From NCBI GenBank assembly GCA_028641055.1, contig CM054058.1, positions 496,391,419 to 496,455,418 on the forward strand: a stretch of DNA of 64,000 nucleotides, written 5' to 3'. The DNA is from Alopecurus myosuroides. Lineage: Eukaryota; Streptophyta; Magnoliopsida; Poales; Poaceae. The translations under genes and the position numbers were made by a program. Position 1 is the first letter of the stretch. Each line of letters begins with the position of its first letter. The notes below the pieces were generated by a model. That model did no database searches. It saw only the letters and a program-made list of their open reading frames with translations, and had not been told where the DNA came from. This document shows, piece after piece, positions 35,777 to 47,023 of this stretch.

Positions 35777-35849
35777 TCCGTCGTAGTCTAGGTGGTTAGG
35801 ATACTCGGCTCTCACCCGAGAGACCCGGGTTCAAGTCCCGGCGACGGAA
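35777..35849 (+). tRNA. tRNA-Glu (anticodon CTC)
   Basis: The acceptor stem TCCGTCG (35777-35783) pairs with CGACGGA (35842-35848), followed by discriminator A. The D arm includes TAGTCTAGGTGGTTAGGA. The anticodon arm is CTCGG-CTCTCAC-CCGAG, giving anticodon CTC (Glu). The T arm is CCGGG-TTCAAGT-CCCGG. There is no intron, CCA is not encoded (as in plants), and a T-run (CTTTTTTG) just downstream is a Pol III terminator. The only slight oddity is TTCAAGT rather than TTCGAGT in the T loop. All stems pair, so it looks functional. It lies ~520 bp beyond the stop codon of the EXECUTER-like gene. Confidence 0.96.
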
Positions 35850-36367
35850 CTTTTTTGATGTTTTCGCGCACTTTTGTATAGAATGCATGATCTCCACGGG
35901 AACAGGCGACTCCATGGTCTTCTCGACAGTACAGGATCAAATTTTAATTTGGACGACTCATAAACCATAGATTTATTATTCAAACTCTATTTATTGTGTA
36001 GCATCCAGACAAAGCAAGACTGGTTCCCACCCTTCCATTCAAATGGACAGATGAAGAAACCCACGAAAAGGTCACATGACAGGTGTGATCTATACCACAT
36101 CATTCGGAAGCCTAAGGCTGTATGCATCACATGACATCTCAATACATCATATTCCTAGGAACGAACATGTCAGCTTTCTCTATAACCTCAAAAATATCAA
36201 ACCGATTGGTTTCCTGTTGGAGAGGCCGAGGATCTGTCCCAGGGAGTGCTTATGATGACAGAGAAAGCCGCATGTACCCTATTTGATTGCACGAAATCAG
36301 ACGAGTCTCTCTGTCTTGTGTTCATGCAGTCTGCATGTGAGGATCGGTTCATTTCGGCACAATCTCA
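35850..36367. other. Region between the tRNA and the EXECUTER-like stop codon
   Basis: About 520 bp, probably including the 3' untranslated region of the minus-strand EXECUTER-like gene. No further gene or repeat was recognised. Confidence 0.5.
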
Positions 36368-39300
36368 TCATTCGGGAAGTGTAAGGCGGTCAAAGAGAAC
36401 CAAGAAGCTCTGCTCAGGTACGCTGTACAGGAAACCGAGCTCTGCGCCACCGAGATGGGGGATTGCACTCTGCACAGGAAGCCAAACAAAAAGTCAACGG
36501 CAATGTTGGTAAAGAGTTCCGTAGAAAAACCATTGTTGTGGACTAAGTTGGACAAGAGAGCTGCACTACTGGTTCAAGAAAACAAAGTAAAACGTGCTGA
36601 CAGTGAGCTGTAATACATCGTTGCATACTATTGACATACTTAATTAATTACTTCAGTAGAAGTGCTGGTGCAGATGCAAAATAAGTGACAGATATTTTTT
36701 TACTTTACCTTGCCATTGAGCACCAATAGCTCACCATCCACCCATCGTGGGTTTTTGAATCCAGGTTGTGCTATTCTCCCCTGGCCTTTATAACTGGCAG
36801 TCTGAAATATAACAAATAGATTTAGAATCAAAATATTATTGCATGCAACGTATATGCTCAGGAGCACTGTGGCTAATGTGCTTGGCCAGATATGAAATTA
36901 AAACCTAAAGCAAATGAGTTTCACTCATCACAATACAAACTGAACCATCATAGAATACATGCCATACAGACAAACATCCAAAATAGACACATTATCGCAT
37001 AATCAGGATTGCGAGCAGAAATTACCACACCAAACTCTTCTGGATATGCACCACGATTCTCAAGACGGCTGCCTTTACCAACCTTAGCACGGAACGTTAT
37101 CTGTACCACATTTGATAAGTTAAAATGCAATGCGATACTGTTTGGAAAGGTATAAACGAATGAAAGGCTACTAACCTGTCCAGCAGGGACACTCAGATCA
37201 CCAGTCAACTTAACTGCTTCAACATACTCGAAAAACCCCACTTCGTCGGTACTATTCCAGTGACCGAACTTTCGACGGAGCTGTACAACTTCGGGTCCAT
37301 AAGGACTAAATGCTCCTACATAGAGACCTGAATATGGATAAGGAATCCACCTGTCAGTCTATTTAATCTGCAGACAGTCAACTTAACTGAGCAAACTTTA
37401 CCATTAAATGGATCGGTGCCATTTGAGTCCGTAGTGATCCGATTAAAAATGGTATTCTCAGTCAGCTTGACTCGAGCCTTGCCCAACGTAAGCTTTAAGA
37501 GCTCCTGGACTTCTTTATTTATCTGCAGTGAGTCCATCATTTCTCAGTTGACTTGATTAGAACAGGAGCATAGTTTGCAGAACTGGTGGCAATGGACATC
37601 TACCACCAAACTATGGTGGGCATGGGACAAGCAAGTCATATTTGGGATAGAATAGATCAAACTAGACAGTTTTCTTAGTATCGAACCATTATCGCAGCAA
37701 ATAACCTCTGATAGTACCCCACTATCTAAGGAGGAAAAGCATGCTGAGCCCTAAATGGTGCAGCCATAATTAACTAATACTCCATACTTTATTTTATTTT
37801 GCAAAAAAGGTTAAAGTTCAAAGACCAACAGGTTGGCAGAGCTAGTACCAGTCCTTGGGGGCCTCTAAGCTACATTTCATCTCATCTGACCTTTCCTACA
37901 TGGGAAAAGGCACTCTCTATTTTGCTTAGACTGAAAGCAGAAGGTATACAAGATACTGACATAACTTTTTCCTAGATCCTAGATAAGCACATCTAGCAAA
38001 TACAGAATGGCGGAAGTGCCCTCAATGCTCAAAAGTGATTTTGTAATATATACTGTGATTTCATGAAATTGTGAACAAACTTGGACATGCTCAAGCATAT
38101 CTCACGATCACTCTCGAAGCAGCAGCAATGTAAAGCTAAACTAATGTCATTCTTACCTTTGAAGAACTCTTGGTGGTACCCCATAATGCCTTGGCAACAT
38201 CAGAGGGCATGAGCTCTGATGCTAATTTAGCAGCCATATCCGCAACTTTCTGTTTTGCAGCCTTTGTTTCAGCTAGATCCCGATCAGAACCTTTTCCAGG
38301 AATGTACAGTTCAAAGGAGTCCCTTTCCAAGTTATTTATTTCAGCAGGAACTCGAACATAGGATTTTGCTCCAGTGTCTTCTTTATTGTGAACTACTCCA
38401 CTAATGAAAAGCTTCACGTCTGAACCCTTATTGTCATCATTTGAGTCTGAATCTCCATCAGAAGCATCTTCCTCCTGAAATTCCTCAGTGCTAGGCTCTT
38501 CCAATGAACTCTCCGATGTGCTCTCCACATCATCTTGCACTAACTCTTCTGATGAATCTGCGACTAATTCAGTTTCCTCAGGCACATCTACATTTATTAC
38601 TTGAACTTTGAACTCGGGAATCCGAGACTTGAAAAAATTCAGAACACTTTTCAACCCTTCAACGCCGCTTTCCTTGGTTCTTCCAACATCCTGCACTTTC
38701 TCCTCGACATCTTCAGTTCCTTTTAATGAAGTATCTGTGTTTGCTTCCTCTGTAATACCTTCAGATAAAGCACTACTTTCCAGTGAACTTCCATTCTCCA
38801 CCTTAACTGGACCTTCTGTAGCTGTTGATGATAGGGACGATGCACTTGAAGTTCCTTTTGTTGGTCGCAAGTGTACCACCTGTCTAATTTTTTGTAAATA
38901 CAAATATCACATCTGGGCATAACAGAGATTGTTTTTCTTAACTGCCTAAGATTGTAGTATATCAGCGCACCTTCATTGTATATGTCTCATCTTCGTCTCT
39001 GACGAGGAAAATTTCAAATAGTGGAGACCCTGAAGATGCAGTGACCAATTGCCTAAAACAAATAAATGAGTATTAAGTATCAGTTGAAGATTATCTATAG
39101 ATTTTCTTGACTGTAACATAAAATTGCAAGCAGCGGACCTTGGGCTGTAGCTCTTAGCCACATATCTCCCAACACCAGGGCTTATCCGTACAATTCTCCC
39201 GATCGAGTCATCAGTGTCCTTGGCGTATCCCACCCACCAACCGACCTGAAAAAGAAATTGTTAGAATCGACCTCTACCAGGAGACCATAACCCTTGCTGT

Positions 39301-40158
39301 TGGCTGGAATCAGAGTGGCCTTTGACCAGCCCCTTAATGGGTTGTCCAGGATTATCAATAGTCTTCTATCAACAAGCAAGCAAGGGGATTACCATTAGCC
39401 ATGATTATTATTATTAGGAGCAATAACTTGGTATTTGGAGATGGTATTTGCCATGTGATTTCTTTTCAGTATGACAGATCCTACACATGATTCATGGACT
39501 AAAAAAGGTATCGAGAAGCAGCGGTTTGTGATAGAAGACTCACCAAGCTGGTTCCGGCGAGCTTGGTCAACTTGGAGGCGTCCTGGTAGCGTTGTTCCGC
39601 TATAGCGCTCTAGGAGGATGGAAACAGCGTGAGGGACAAAACAGGGGAGCTACAAACCCTAGGTAGTTAGGACTGAACATCCGAGCCGATACATCTGAAC
39701 CCGAAATCGGCGATGGCGATCGACGAATCGAGCTGTGGCAGGACGACATAGAGAGTCAGTAGGTGGGTAACCTTGAGCTCGGCCATGACGTGGGCGACGG
39801 CGTCGTCGGCGGAGGCCTCGAGGATGGCCCGCTTGAGGGTGGCGGCCTCGGCGAAGTCCTCGCTCTCGACGGCCTCCTCGAGCTGGAAGCTGAGGACGGA
39901 GGCGTAGCTCTCGGCCTGGTCGACCTCGGCGAAGTGGCGGCTCCAGCGGGTCCAGTCCCAGGTGGAGGGGGACGCCGAGGCCGCGGAGGCGGAGGGGGAC
40001 GCCGAGGCTGCGGAGACGGAGGAGGAGGCCGTGGTGCAGCGGCAGGCCGTGGCACCGCGGCGGGTGGCGGGGACGTGCGCGGCAGACGGCGGCGGGGAGC
40101 GGCGTGAGACCGGGAGGGGCGGCCGCGCCGCCGCCGGCGTGGCGCACGCGGCGGGCAT
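36368..40158 (-). CDS. EX1: EXECUTER1-like protein (chloroplast singlet-oxygen signalling), ten exons
   Basis: Exons on the minus strand are 40158-39772, 39609-39544, 39245-39139, 39052-38971, 38879-38157, 37522-37402, 37327-37176, 37100-37026, 36801-36709 and 36469-36368. All borders are GT-AG and all phases match, giving 1908 nt (635 aa plus stop). Residues 1 to ~65 are Ala/Ser/Pro/Arg-rich, like a chloroplast transit peptide. A UVR-type helical pair follows at ~84-120 ([20 protein letters not shown]), then [10 protein letters not shown] at 152 and [12 protein letters not shown]. Residues ~215-455 are mostly acidic and Ser-rich. The C-terminal DUF3506-type region includes [14 protein letters not shown] at ~589 and ends [20 protein letters not shown] proteins sit near thylakoid grana margins and relay singlet-oxygen signals to the nucleus. 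Length fits the family (about 650-690 aa in Arabidopsis). EX2 is the alternative; I cannot separate the paralogues by eye. Confidence 0.9.
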
Positions 40159-40747
40159 GGGGATTGGTGTGGTGGGGGCACGGGCTAGAGAGAGAGGGGG
40201 GGAGAGGAGAGAGAGAGGGGATAAGGTCGCGTGATCTGATTGGGAAGTGGCGATCGAGGGGGGCCGGAGAGCGTGCTCCCCTCAGCCTGAGGTGAGGCTC
40301 GCCCACTTGCCGCGGCCACTGGCCGGCCGGTGCGGAACACAGCTGGTAGTTGCTTGCCGGTAAAAGAGGTGAAAAGAGAGAGATGCGTAGTGATTCGCGC
40401 AACATAAATGCAGTTAGCGTAGTTGCTTAAAGTTATGAGTAGTATTTTAAGTCGATGTTGTATGTTGAAATTTCAATCCTCTGAATTAATCGATCCTAAA
40501 GAAAATGGATTGGGACCTTTTGCAAGAATGCTAAATTTCATTCGAGTGGGAGAAAAACCATCGAGATACAATCTTTGGCATAACACGATGGAACTAGCCA
40601 GCCAATTTGTTCCCGAAAAATGTAAAACGATGGTTCAAAATACGTCCAGTTCGTCGGAAAACTTAAATCTGAGAGGACTACCGATATTTCATCAGCCGCC
40701 ACAAACGGTCAATGTGAATCGAAATTGTATGCCACAATCTCGTGAAG
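40159..40747. other. 5' UTR and promoter-side region of the EXECUTER-like gene
   Basis: On the minus strand the ATG at 40158 is preceded by a CT-rich leader (plus-strand GAGAGAGAG runs at about 40189-40220), common in plant 5' UTRs. GC content falls sharply beyond about 40400. No unambiguous TATA box was found. A 114-codon plus-strand frame at 40423-40767 has no recognisable domain and is not called as a gene. Confidence 0.5.
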
Positions 40748-40880
40748 AGAAGGGTGCACTAGCCTAGTGGCTGGGGCGCAGTAGCTCATCCTAGCAAATA
40801 GAGTTTGAATCCCAAGCGAATTTATGGAGTTCTCACCAAAGAGGGAAATGATCCTAATATATCAATTTTGTGAAAAAAAA
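40748..40880 (+). mobile_element. tRNA-derived SINE
   Basis: A Pol III box A (TAGCCTAGTGG at 40760-40770) and box B (GTTTGAATC at 40803-40811) are spaced as in tRNA genes, but the flanks do not fold as a tRNA. They are followed by a ~60-bp unrelated body and an A-rich tail at about 40873-40890. That is the structure of a plant SINE. Family and TSD were not determined. Confidence 0.6.
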
Positions 40881-41050
40881 TGAAAAATAAAACACCTACA
40901 AACTAAGTACCGTGGAACATAAATTTCCATCCAGGTTGCCGGTCTTCATCTCATTTTAAAAATAAAGCAAACCACGTCCATGTGACAAGTTCAAGTGAGA
41001 GTTTAAAAACAATAGTTAACACAACATGCCCAACTAGAAAAAGGCGATAG

Positions 41051-41065
41051 AACCTCCAAAAAAAC
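41051..41065. other. 15-bp target duplication of a retroposed fragment (left)
   Basis: AACCTCCAAAAAAAC at 41051-41065 is repeated at 41189-41203 directly after an A-run. Confidence 0.85.
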
Positions 41066-41188
41066 CTCACCAGTTTCCCCACCAGTTTTTTAGGGTTCAG
41101 TTCGTAAATTGTGAGGACCTCCTTGTAATAGTCGGCTCATGTACATAGCTTCCTGGTCATTCGGGGCCTCTTTACTGTTAAAAAAAAA
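41066..41188 (+). mobile_element. 123-bp retroposed fragment with A tail (truncated LINE end or retroposon)
   Basis: The segment between two copies of a 15-bp direct repeat ends in GCCTCTTTACTGTT followed by an A-run. TSD plus 3' A tail is the signature of LINE-type target-primed reverse transcription. I do not recognise the source sequence; it could be a 5'-truncated LINE or a fragment of a cellular transcript. Confidence 0.7.
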
Positions 41189-41344
41189 AACCTCCAAAAA
41201 AACGGAACTCAGTGGCTAAGCTGCTAGGAGAGGTGAGGAGTATAGAACATCAAGCATGTCGTTGCCGGTCTAACCAATCATGGCCGGAACAAATGGTGTG
41301 AAGACAAAGAGAGTACTTACTTAGACTTGTTTGCAACAATTTAC

Positions 41345-41639
41345 TTTGGCACCCGGTGCATATTCACCCGGTATTTAAAAATTATATTTCAAAAATTCAA
41401 AAGCGGATACATATCTATATTCTATATGGTCACAAAGTGGTTTCTTGAAAACTGGTATTTTTTGGCCAGTGTAAAAATAAAAATAAAAACTTGTGAAAAG
41501 ACTTATTTTAGCATCAAATTTTATCCTTTTTACACAAGGCACAAAAAATACCATTTTTTGCGCGAACATTTTGTTACAATTTTTTTGACACTTAAAAATA
41601 ATTTCAAATAAAGGGTGCATATGCACCCGGGGAGCCAAA
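41345..41639. mobile_element. MITE-like inverted repeat (GCACCCGG ends)
   Basis: The left end reads TTTGGCACCCGGTGCATATT; the right end is its approximate inverse, ATATGCACCCGGGGAGCCAAA. The ~295-bp AT-rich interior has no gene. A precise target duplication was not found, so the superfamily is open. Confidence 0.6.
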
Positions 41640-41933
41640 ACACCACTCCCCTTGTGTGCTTTTAGACTTCAAATTTTATAAGCCACAATTTTTTTAAATA
41701 GAAGCTTTTTGGCTTATAGTAGCATGCAACATTATTCAGTAAGTAAAAGCCAATATTCAGAAATAAACATAATCAAACAGCCCCAAAACCTTCGCCAAGA
41801 CAACGACAGAAGTGTGTAGCTATTGGTTGGATCCGACCAGTAAAGGTGAGATCATGAGTTTTCACGCCGGAGTGTTCTTGACTCACTCTAGGCGATTATG
41901 AGAGTTGCGCCACCTGGTACTCTACTCAAAAGA
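41640..41933. other. AT-rich spacer, possible MITE remnant
   Basis: Contains TTATAAGCCACAATTTTTTT and a CTTTTTGGCTTATAG stretch that hint at a decayed inverted repeat. No gene is supported. Confidence 0.35.
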
Positions 41934-42221
41934 CGTGTTTGTTTTGTGGAGTGGTAACGCAAACGCAATTGGAAACAAGTTGCGCTCTGCAATAGCTCCG
42001 GACTGGACAAATCATATTTCGTTTGGTTCAGCTAGATCTAGGGATCAGGATGGGAGGATCGCGCGAGCGTGCGCCTCATCCGGTAACGCGACTCGTTTAC
42101 CATGCGGTTGGGCGTAATCGAGATTGAGTTGGGCTGTAATTCGTTTACGTGGTACGTGTTACCGGGCCGAGCTAGCGAAACAAGTTTATGGATATCAGTT
42201 AGCGCTACTGAACCAAACACG
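41934..42221. mobile_element. MITE-like inverted repeat (CGTGTTTG ends)
   Basis: The left end CGTGTTTGTTTTG and the right end CTGAACCAAACACG are imperfect inverted repeats around a 288-bp segment, and an internal TTTGGTTCAG echoes the right end. Size and lack of ORFs fit a MITE; the flanking duplication is unclear. Confidence 0.5.
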
Positions 42222-43336
42222 TCGTAAGGTGTCATGTGGAGATAGCCACAAAGCGGCCACAACCGAAATTTCGCACAAACGTGTACAAACTTGGCCCATT
42301 TTATAGATTACTCAAAATTGGTAGTCCTTCACTCCCACAGGACCAATATAGCTGATCATCAAGGGGACACGGCGATGCCTCAACAACACGAGGGATCCGT
42401 CGATTTGGATAGATTTGTGTGAACTTCATCGACGCGTCTGCACATGGAGGCCACGAGTCCGTATGCATCGTGCCTTGGATTCCTACCAAAACCACGAGGC
42501 AGTAGAGCCCCGTAGTCGCAACCGCACGGGCTTTACCCGGAGGCTCACTTAATTAGGGCTGTAGTGGTGGATTATGGAACTTTTTTGAAACTGAAGCACA
42601 ACTTTTTCTTCTAGGGAAAACTGAAGCACAACTTGGACTATTGGAAGGCAGTGACGGCCCATAAAGCATGAAGGATCACCATTCATCTCCTTCCCTAATC
42701 CCTAAAGATCAAAGCTCGCTCTTGCAGATCCAAGGGACGCTGCATGAGTGCATGGCAAAAGCTACTAGTAATAGGTGACTGAGCGTCAGAGATGATAAAA
42801 AGAAATGGCATGACGCAGGTTTTACGTTTCCATGAAAGCCATGCAACATTATGCTCTAGAAACCTTTATTTCCAACTCATAAAAGGGAATCTTGATCATT
42901 GGTAATTGATAGGAAAAGATGAGTAACCTTCAATCCAAAGCCCGACTGAGTTATGACGAGATCGATCGACCCATACCGAGATAATTAAAGGGAGCTAGCT
43001 ATGTCATTTCGCACAAAGTTGACGTGAGCTATTATTCTCGCTCTGATTGTGGGCTATCCAAACATTTCGTTTCTTGCTGGTTTGGTAGGCTTGGAAGGCA
43101 CGGTGATTTAATCACAGGAAAAACATGGCGGGGTTGGATGGAAGTGATTATTTGCAGCTATGCTGATTAGTTTGGGCGTATTCAGACCTCGTCGATTTGC
43201 ATGACTCTTAAATCTCTTAGAGCAAACCCAACGGCCCCCCAAATCGGACAATTTCGTCCGTTTTGGTCTGAGGACCGTATTTGGTCGAAAAATCAATCCC
43301 AATGGCCCTCACGCAGGGAGGGGGGTCGAAGTCCTA
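42222..43336. other. Intergenic stretch before the LINE
   Basis: About 1.1 kb without a recognisable gene. It has a short near-duplication (CTGAAGCACAACTT at about 42591 and 42621). Otherwise it looks like unique or decayed intergenic DNA. Confidence 0.5.
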
Positions 43337-43620
43337 ATGAGAACGGGGATGAGCGGAGAGGGCGAGAGCGACTCCGTCGGCGGTGAGGCGAATAACCCGG
43401 GCGCTCCCGTTTGCGGCCGCGTTGGTGGTCTTCAGACGCCGACGCAGTTCAACGGAGGAAGATTTTGGGCTTTGGCATGCAGCGACGACGAGGAAGACAT
43501 GGAGATAGTGGACTCTGTTTCACGTTCGTCGAAGTATTTCGACTCTTCGTTCGCGGAGGTTTGCCGATCACCATCGCCGGATTCTTCCCGATCCTTTGGA
43601 TCACGGCCATCGAGGATGGA
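43337..43620 (+). pseudogene. LINE ORF1, N-terminal part (cut by the Tat element)
   Basis: The open frame from an ATG at 43337 or 43349 encodes a start resembling L1-type LINE ORF1 proteins of grasses (GGRFWALACSDDEED). It runs into the Tat LTR at 43621. Joining across one copy of ATGGA continues the same frame into 55731 onward. The true 5' end of the LINE upstream of here was not identified. Confidence 0.65.
43616..43620. other. Target-site duplication ATGGA (left)
   Basis: ATGGA precedes the TG of the left Tat LTR and is repeated at 55726-55730 after the CA of the right LTR. Confidence 0.96.
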
Positions 43621-44163
43621 TGTCGGATATATACCAATTAGGGGTATATCAGATGGTGTCTAAAGTGCCGGATTACCAGGGTGGCCTGAATGGTAATGGA
43701 TTACGGTCCATTAGGCGGCCCAATAACCTGACGCGCAGAAGCCGGATTCTAGAAGAACCCGGACCACGGCCCACGTGGTACGGCTTGGAGTAGAAGGCGG
43801 ATTCTTGCCTTCCAAGTTAGAACTTACCGTAGTCTTCTAGGTTTCCTTTTCTGTAAGCCCTAACCCGGCTATTATATAAAGCCGGACGGGAGATAAGAAA
43901 GAGAGAGAATAAGCTAGAAGCTAACTCGTCGAGAGGTTGATCCTTGTCGAGTAGCTAAACCTAACTCACATTGTACTTTGCATACTTCAGGCTTCAGCCC
44001 TGATTTAGTGAGATTGCAGGAGTAGGAACGCCGCCTAGTTGCGACGTACCGAACCTGGGTAAAACCCTGGTGTCATTGTTCGTCATACGATCACGTCCCC
44101 CCACATCTCTATCGGTAGTCTCATGGCACCCCCGTCTATGAATTCTACTACGATGTCTCGACA
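43621..44163 (+). repeat. Tat 5' LTR
   Basis: 543 bp, starting TGTCGGATATATACC and ending GATGTCTCGACA. It holds TATATAAA at 43873-43880. Differences from the 3' LTR are one missing C near 43660, T versus C near 43928 and G versus C near 44050. Confidence 0.95.
43873..43880 (+). promoter_or_regulatory. Tat LTR TATA box
   Basis: TATATAAA within CGGCTATTATATAAAGCCGG, about 250 bp into the LTR; an identical motif is in the 3' LTR near 55434. Confidence 0.7.
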
Positions 44164-44165
44164 GT

Positions 44166-44182
44166 TGGCGCCCACCATGGGG
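44166..44182 (+). other. Tat primer-binding site
   Basis: TGGCGCCCACCATGGGG begins two bases inside the 5' LTR, a tRNA-complementary start of the kind used by Tat elements. The donor tRNA was not determined. Confidence 0.8.
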
Positions 44183-47023
44183 CCAGCGACGTCAGGCGTT
44201 ATGTTTCGATCGGGGATACTCGGCGGAATTGGCAGTACCATAACTGTCGGAAGTCTGGAATTCGACAACGACGTCGGGCGCTTCCTCGACAACGGATCGT
44301 ACATGCCAGCGCGGAATCATCTGGTAAGTGCCTGCGTTTTACCGATTGGATCTGCAAACATCTTTATCGGATTAACTGCAGAGGCAATGGGATTCTGTGG
44401 TGGAAGCAAATTTATCCCACCCGCCCTATACCCAGTCGAAGAAGACTATGACGCCGGATTTTGCTCAGATCGCCGATACTCTGCTGAATCACACTTTATC
44501 GGTATGGTGCAATCCGAGATCGCTGAAAACACGGATGAAAGCAATCCCGTGGAAGAGGTAGAAAACAACAATCCCACAATAGAGGTGGAAGATCCGACAT
44601 CCGTCAATCTGACGACGAACTCGGAAGCTGATTCTGTGTTAGCCGCCATTGAGGCGAGATTAGAGTCGGAACCCGGATCAGACCAGTTCGATTCCGAAGA
44701 CGAAGATGTAGACGCTTTCGAAAGAAAGGTCAAATCCTTTCAAGAGGGATTCCACGAAGTACTGATGGCAAAACCGGCTGAAAACACGGACGCCGAAAGT
44801 CAGGAAAGCCCTAGAACACCTCCGCCAGATGAGGAAAGAGAGGAGGGGGAAACCACTCCAACATACCCGGATGTCAAGGAATTGACAGAGGATGAACCTG
44901 GTAAAAAACCTCCCTCTTCCAAGAAAAAACACAAAGCTTCCAAGAAACTCCAGTACAAGCTCCGGAAGAAAAAATTGGCTGATCCAGCCAACGAAAACCT
45001 GGAAGCAGGAGGAGGAAGTGGAGTTAAGCCTGCGGAGAAGAAAGCGAAGGAAATCTCTGTTCGCCAATGTCAGAACAGGACGAACAGGATCTACTTCAAA
45101 CACCAGTGGGACCTCACGAACCCCCTGAAGTGCTGGAAGCCAGGAGACAAGCTCTCCAAAGGCAACAACAACATCTATTCCGAACTCGGGAACATCTCCA
45201 AAAAAACCAAGCTGACATTAAGTTAAAGCAGGAAGAAATCGAGGAGTACGAGAGAAGGAATAGATCTGGCATCAAACCTACACGGTTACCCGGAATCGCA
45301 AGACCGGAAGTACTGCCGCCAAAGGAACGGTTTCAAAAACCGGCCTGGCAAAAGCAAGTAAACGGCACAGATGCCAGGGGCGAACCTATATACAAAACCG
45401 CAGCAGAAAACGCGGAAGCTGCGTTCGCCATCCTCAACAATGACATGTACTCCAATGGCGAAAAACTTCAAGGGGTGTATGCTTTCTTAGGAAAGGCATT
45501 GCAACAGCAACAGCGAGGACAAGCAAGATCAGGGAAGTTGCATGATAACTCAGCGCTATGCAAAACAACTAGCGCTGCTGGAGCACCTGGACCTGAAGAA
45601 CCTAGAGATTCAAGTAATTCGAAAGAGAAGAAAGACGATCCGAGAAAGGACAAGAAAAAACCCGATAACAAGGACGCAGCGTCCAGAACCGGATCCCATC
45701 TGCCGAAAGATGGAATTAATCCCCGAGATCGGGAAGAACAAAACCGGAAGGACGGAAAAGCAATGCCGCCTCCGAGACGCCCTGCTGAGAAAGCCGGAAG
45801 ACACGACATTCCTCACAGGCGTGAGAGATCCCGTACACCCCCTAGGAATAAGGAAAGACACAGGAGTAGAACTCCACCTTATCCCAAAGGGCACGATAAC
45901 GGAGGAAATAGAGACAATCCCGGAAAATCGTGTTCGCGCAACAATGGAAAAGAAAGGAGAAGATCCCCTTCTATCCATTCAGCCGGTAGATACTCGGCAC
46001 ACATTGATAGAGCGGAAAGAGATGACCTATACTTCGGACCTAAGTGTTTCACTGACAGGATCCGAAGAATAACTCTACATTTTGGCTTCGCCAAAGTTGG
46101 TCCAACATATCAAAAATATACCGGCAGTACAAACCCGGATACCTGACTCTCAGACTATTACACAGCCGTCCAGATTAACAATGGGACAGACCTAGAGGCA
46201 GTAAAATCCCCCCCTCCTTATGTTACTGGATGGAGCTAGAGATTGGATCAACGGGCTTCCGTCAAGAACTGTCGATAGCTAGGATGATATGGCTAGAGTT
46301 TTTACTCAACATTTTCGGGGAACGTACAAACGCCCCAACAACATCAACTAGCTAAACCGCTACACCCAGTTTGAAGATGAGCCATACGTGGACTTTATCT
46401 CAAGGTCGACTGCAATGAAAAACAGCTGCTCTGGAGTAACTGACGTACAAGCAATGCATGCTTTCGTCAATGGCTTAAAACCCGGACTCGTACCGTTCAT
46501 GATCGGTTCCAAAAAGCACAAAGATCTCGGATCTATGCTTACAACCGCAAATGAGCACGCAGCGGCCGAAGATGACATCAGAGCGAGAGGTGGAAATATT
46601 GACACTTTGATTCAAGCCAAAAAGACCCCTCATCCTGAGAAAAAAGCAACTCCAGAAGCACAGCAAAAACCCAAAGAAGTTAACATAGCCTTTGGAAGAG
46701 AAAACGGGAGTAAATGGAAAGGACGAAGCACAGAACCGATCAACTACACAAAAGAAGAGTGGGAAAGAATAAAGTCGGAAAACTGTGTCCACCATTCGCA
46801 ATTTGGGAAACCCACCCATACGAACGCACAATGCCGGCTTAACAAGCATATGAAAGGCAGTGCAGGATCCGGAAGCAAAGGGAAAAATTCCAAGAGAAAT
46901 TTTCCAAGCAAAAGCCAGAAGCTGAAAAAGAAGACAGTGAATCGGACACTGATGAAAAAATGCAGGAACAACAGCGAAAAGGCGAGCCTAAGTTTCCGAG
47001 AGTTGATGGAGAATGCAACTTAA
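44183..47023 (+). pseudogene. Tat gag region (frameshifted, several stops)
   Basis: The first open frame (44123-45226) reads through the LTR end and primer-binding site, so the real start is probably the later ATG at 44201. It encodes an acidic, Lys-rich-tailed segment. The frame shifts near 45050-45070; the second stretch (to 46146) is Gln/Glu-rich, then Arg/Lys/Ser-rich (RRERSRTPPRNKERHRSRTP). At least five stops lie between 46146 and 46388. The third stretch to 47023 contains the gag capsid core (DEPYVDFISRSTA, MHAFVNGLKPGLVPFMI) and a zinc-knuckle-like CVHHSQFGKPTHTNAQC. No continuous gag can be made from this copy. Confidence 0.88.

Noticed and set aside
36654..36801. Ending the EXECUTER-like gene by read-through of exon 9 to a nearby stop
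   Set aside because: A downstream exon (36469-36368) with proper GT-AG borders and phase encodes the expected family C terminus, so the read-through end is less likely.
39763..40107. Plus-strand Gly-rich ORF opposite the EXECUTER-like first exon
   Set aside because: It is a shadow of the very GC-rich first exon; the minus-strand frame has correct splice phases and family motifs.
40423..40767. 114-codon plus-strand ORF upstream of the EXECUTER-like gene
   Set aside because: No recognisable domain, it overlaps the start of the SINE, and there is no supporting context.
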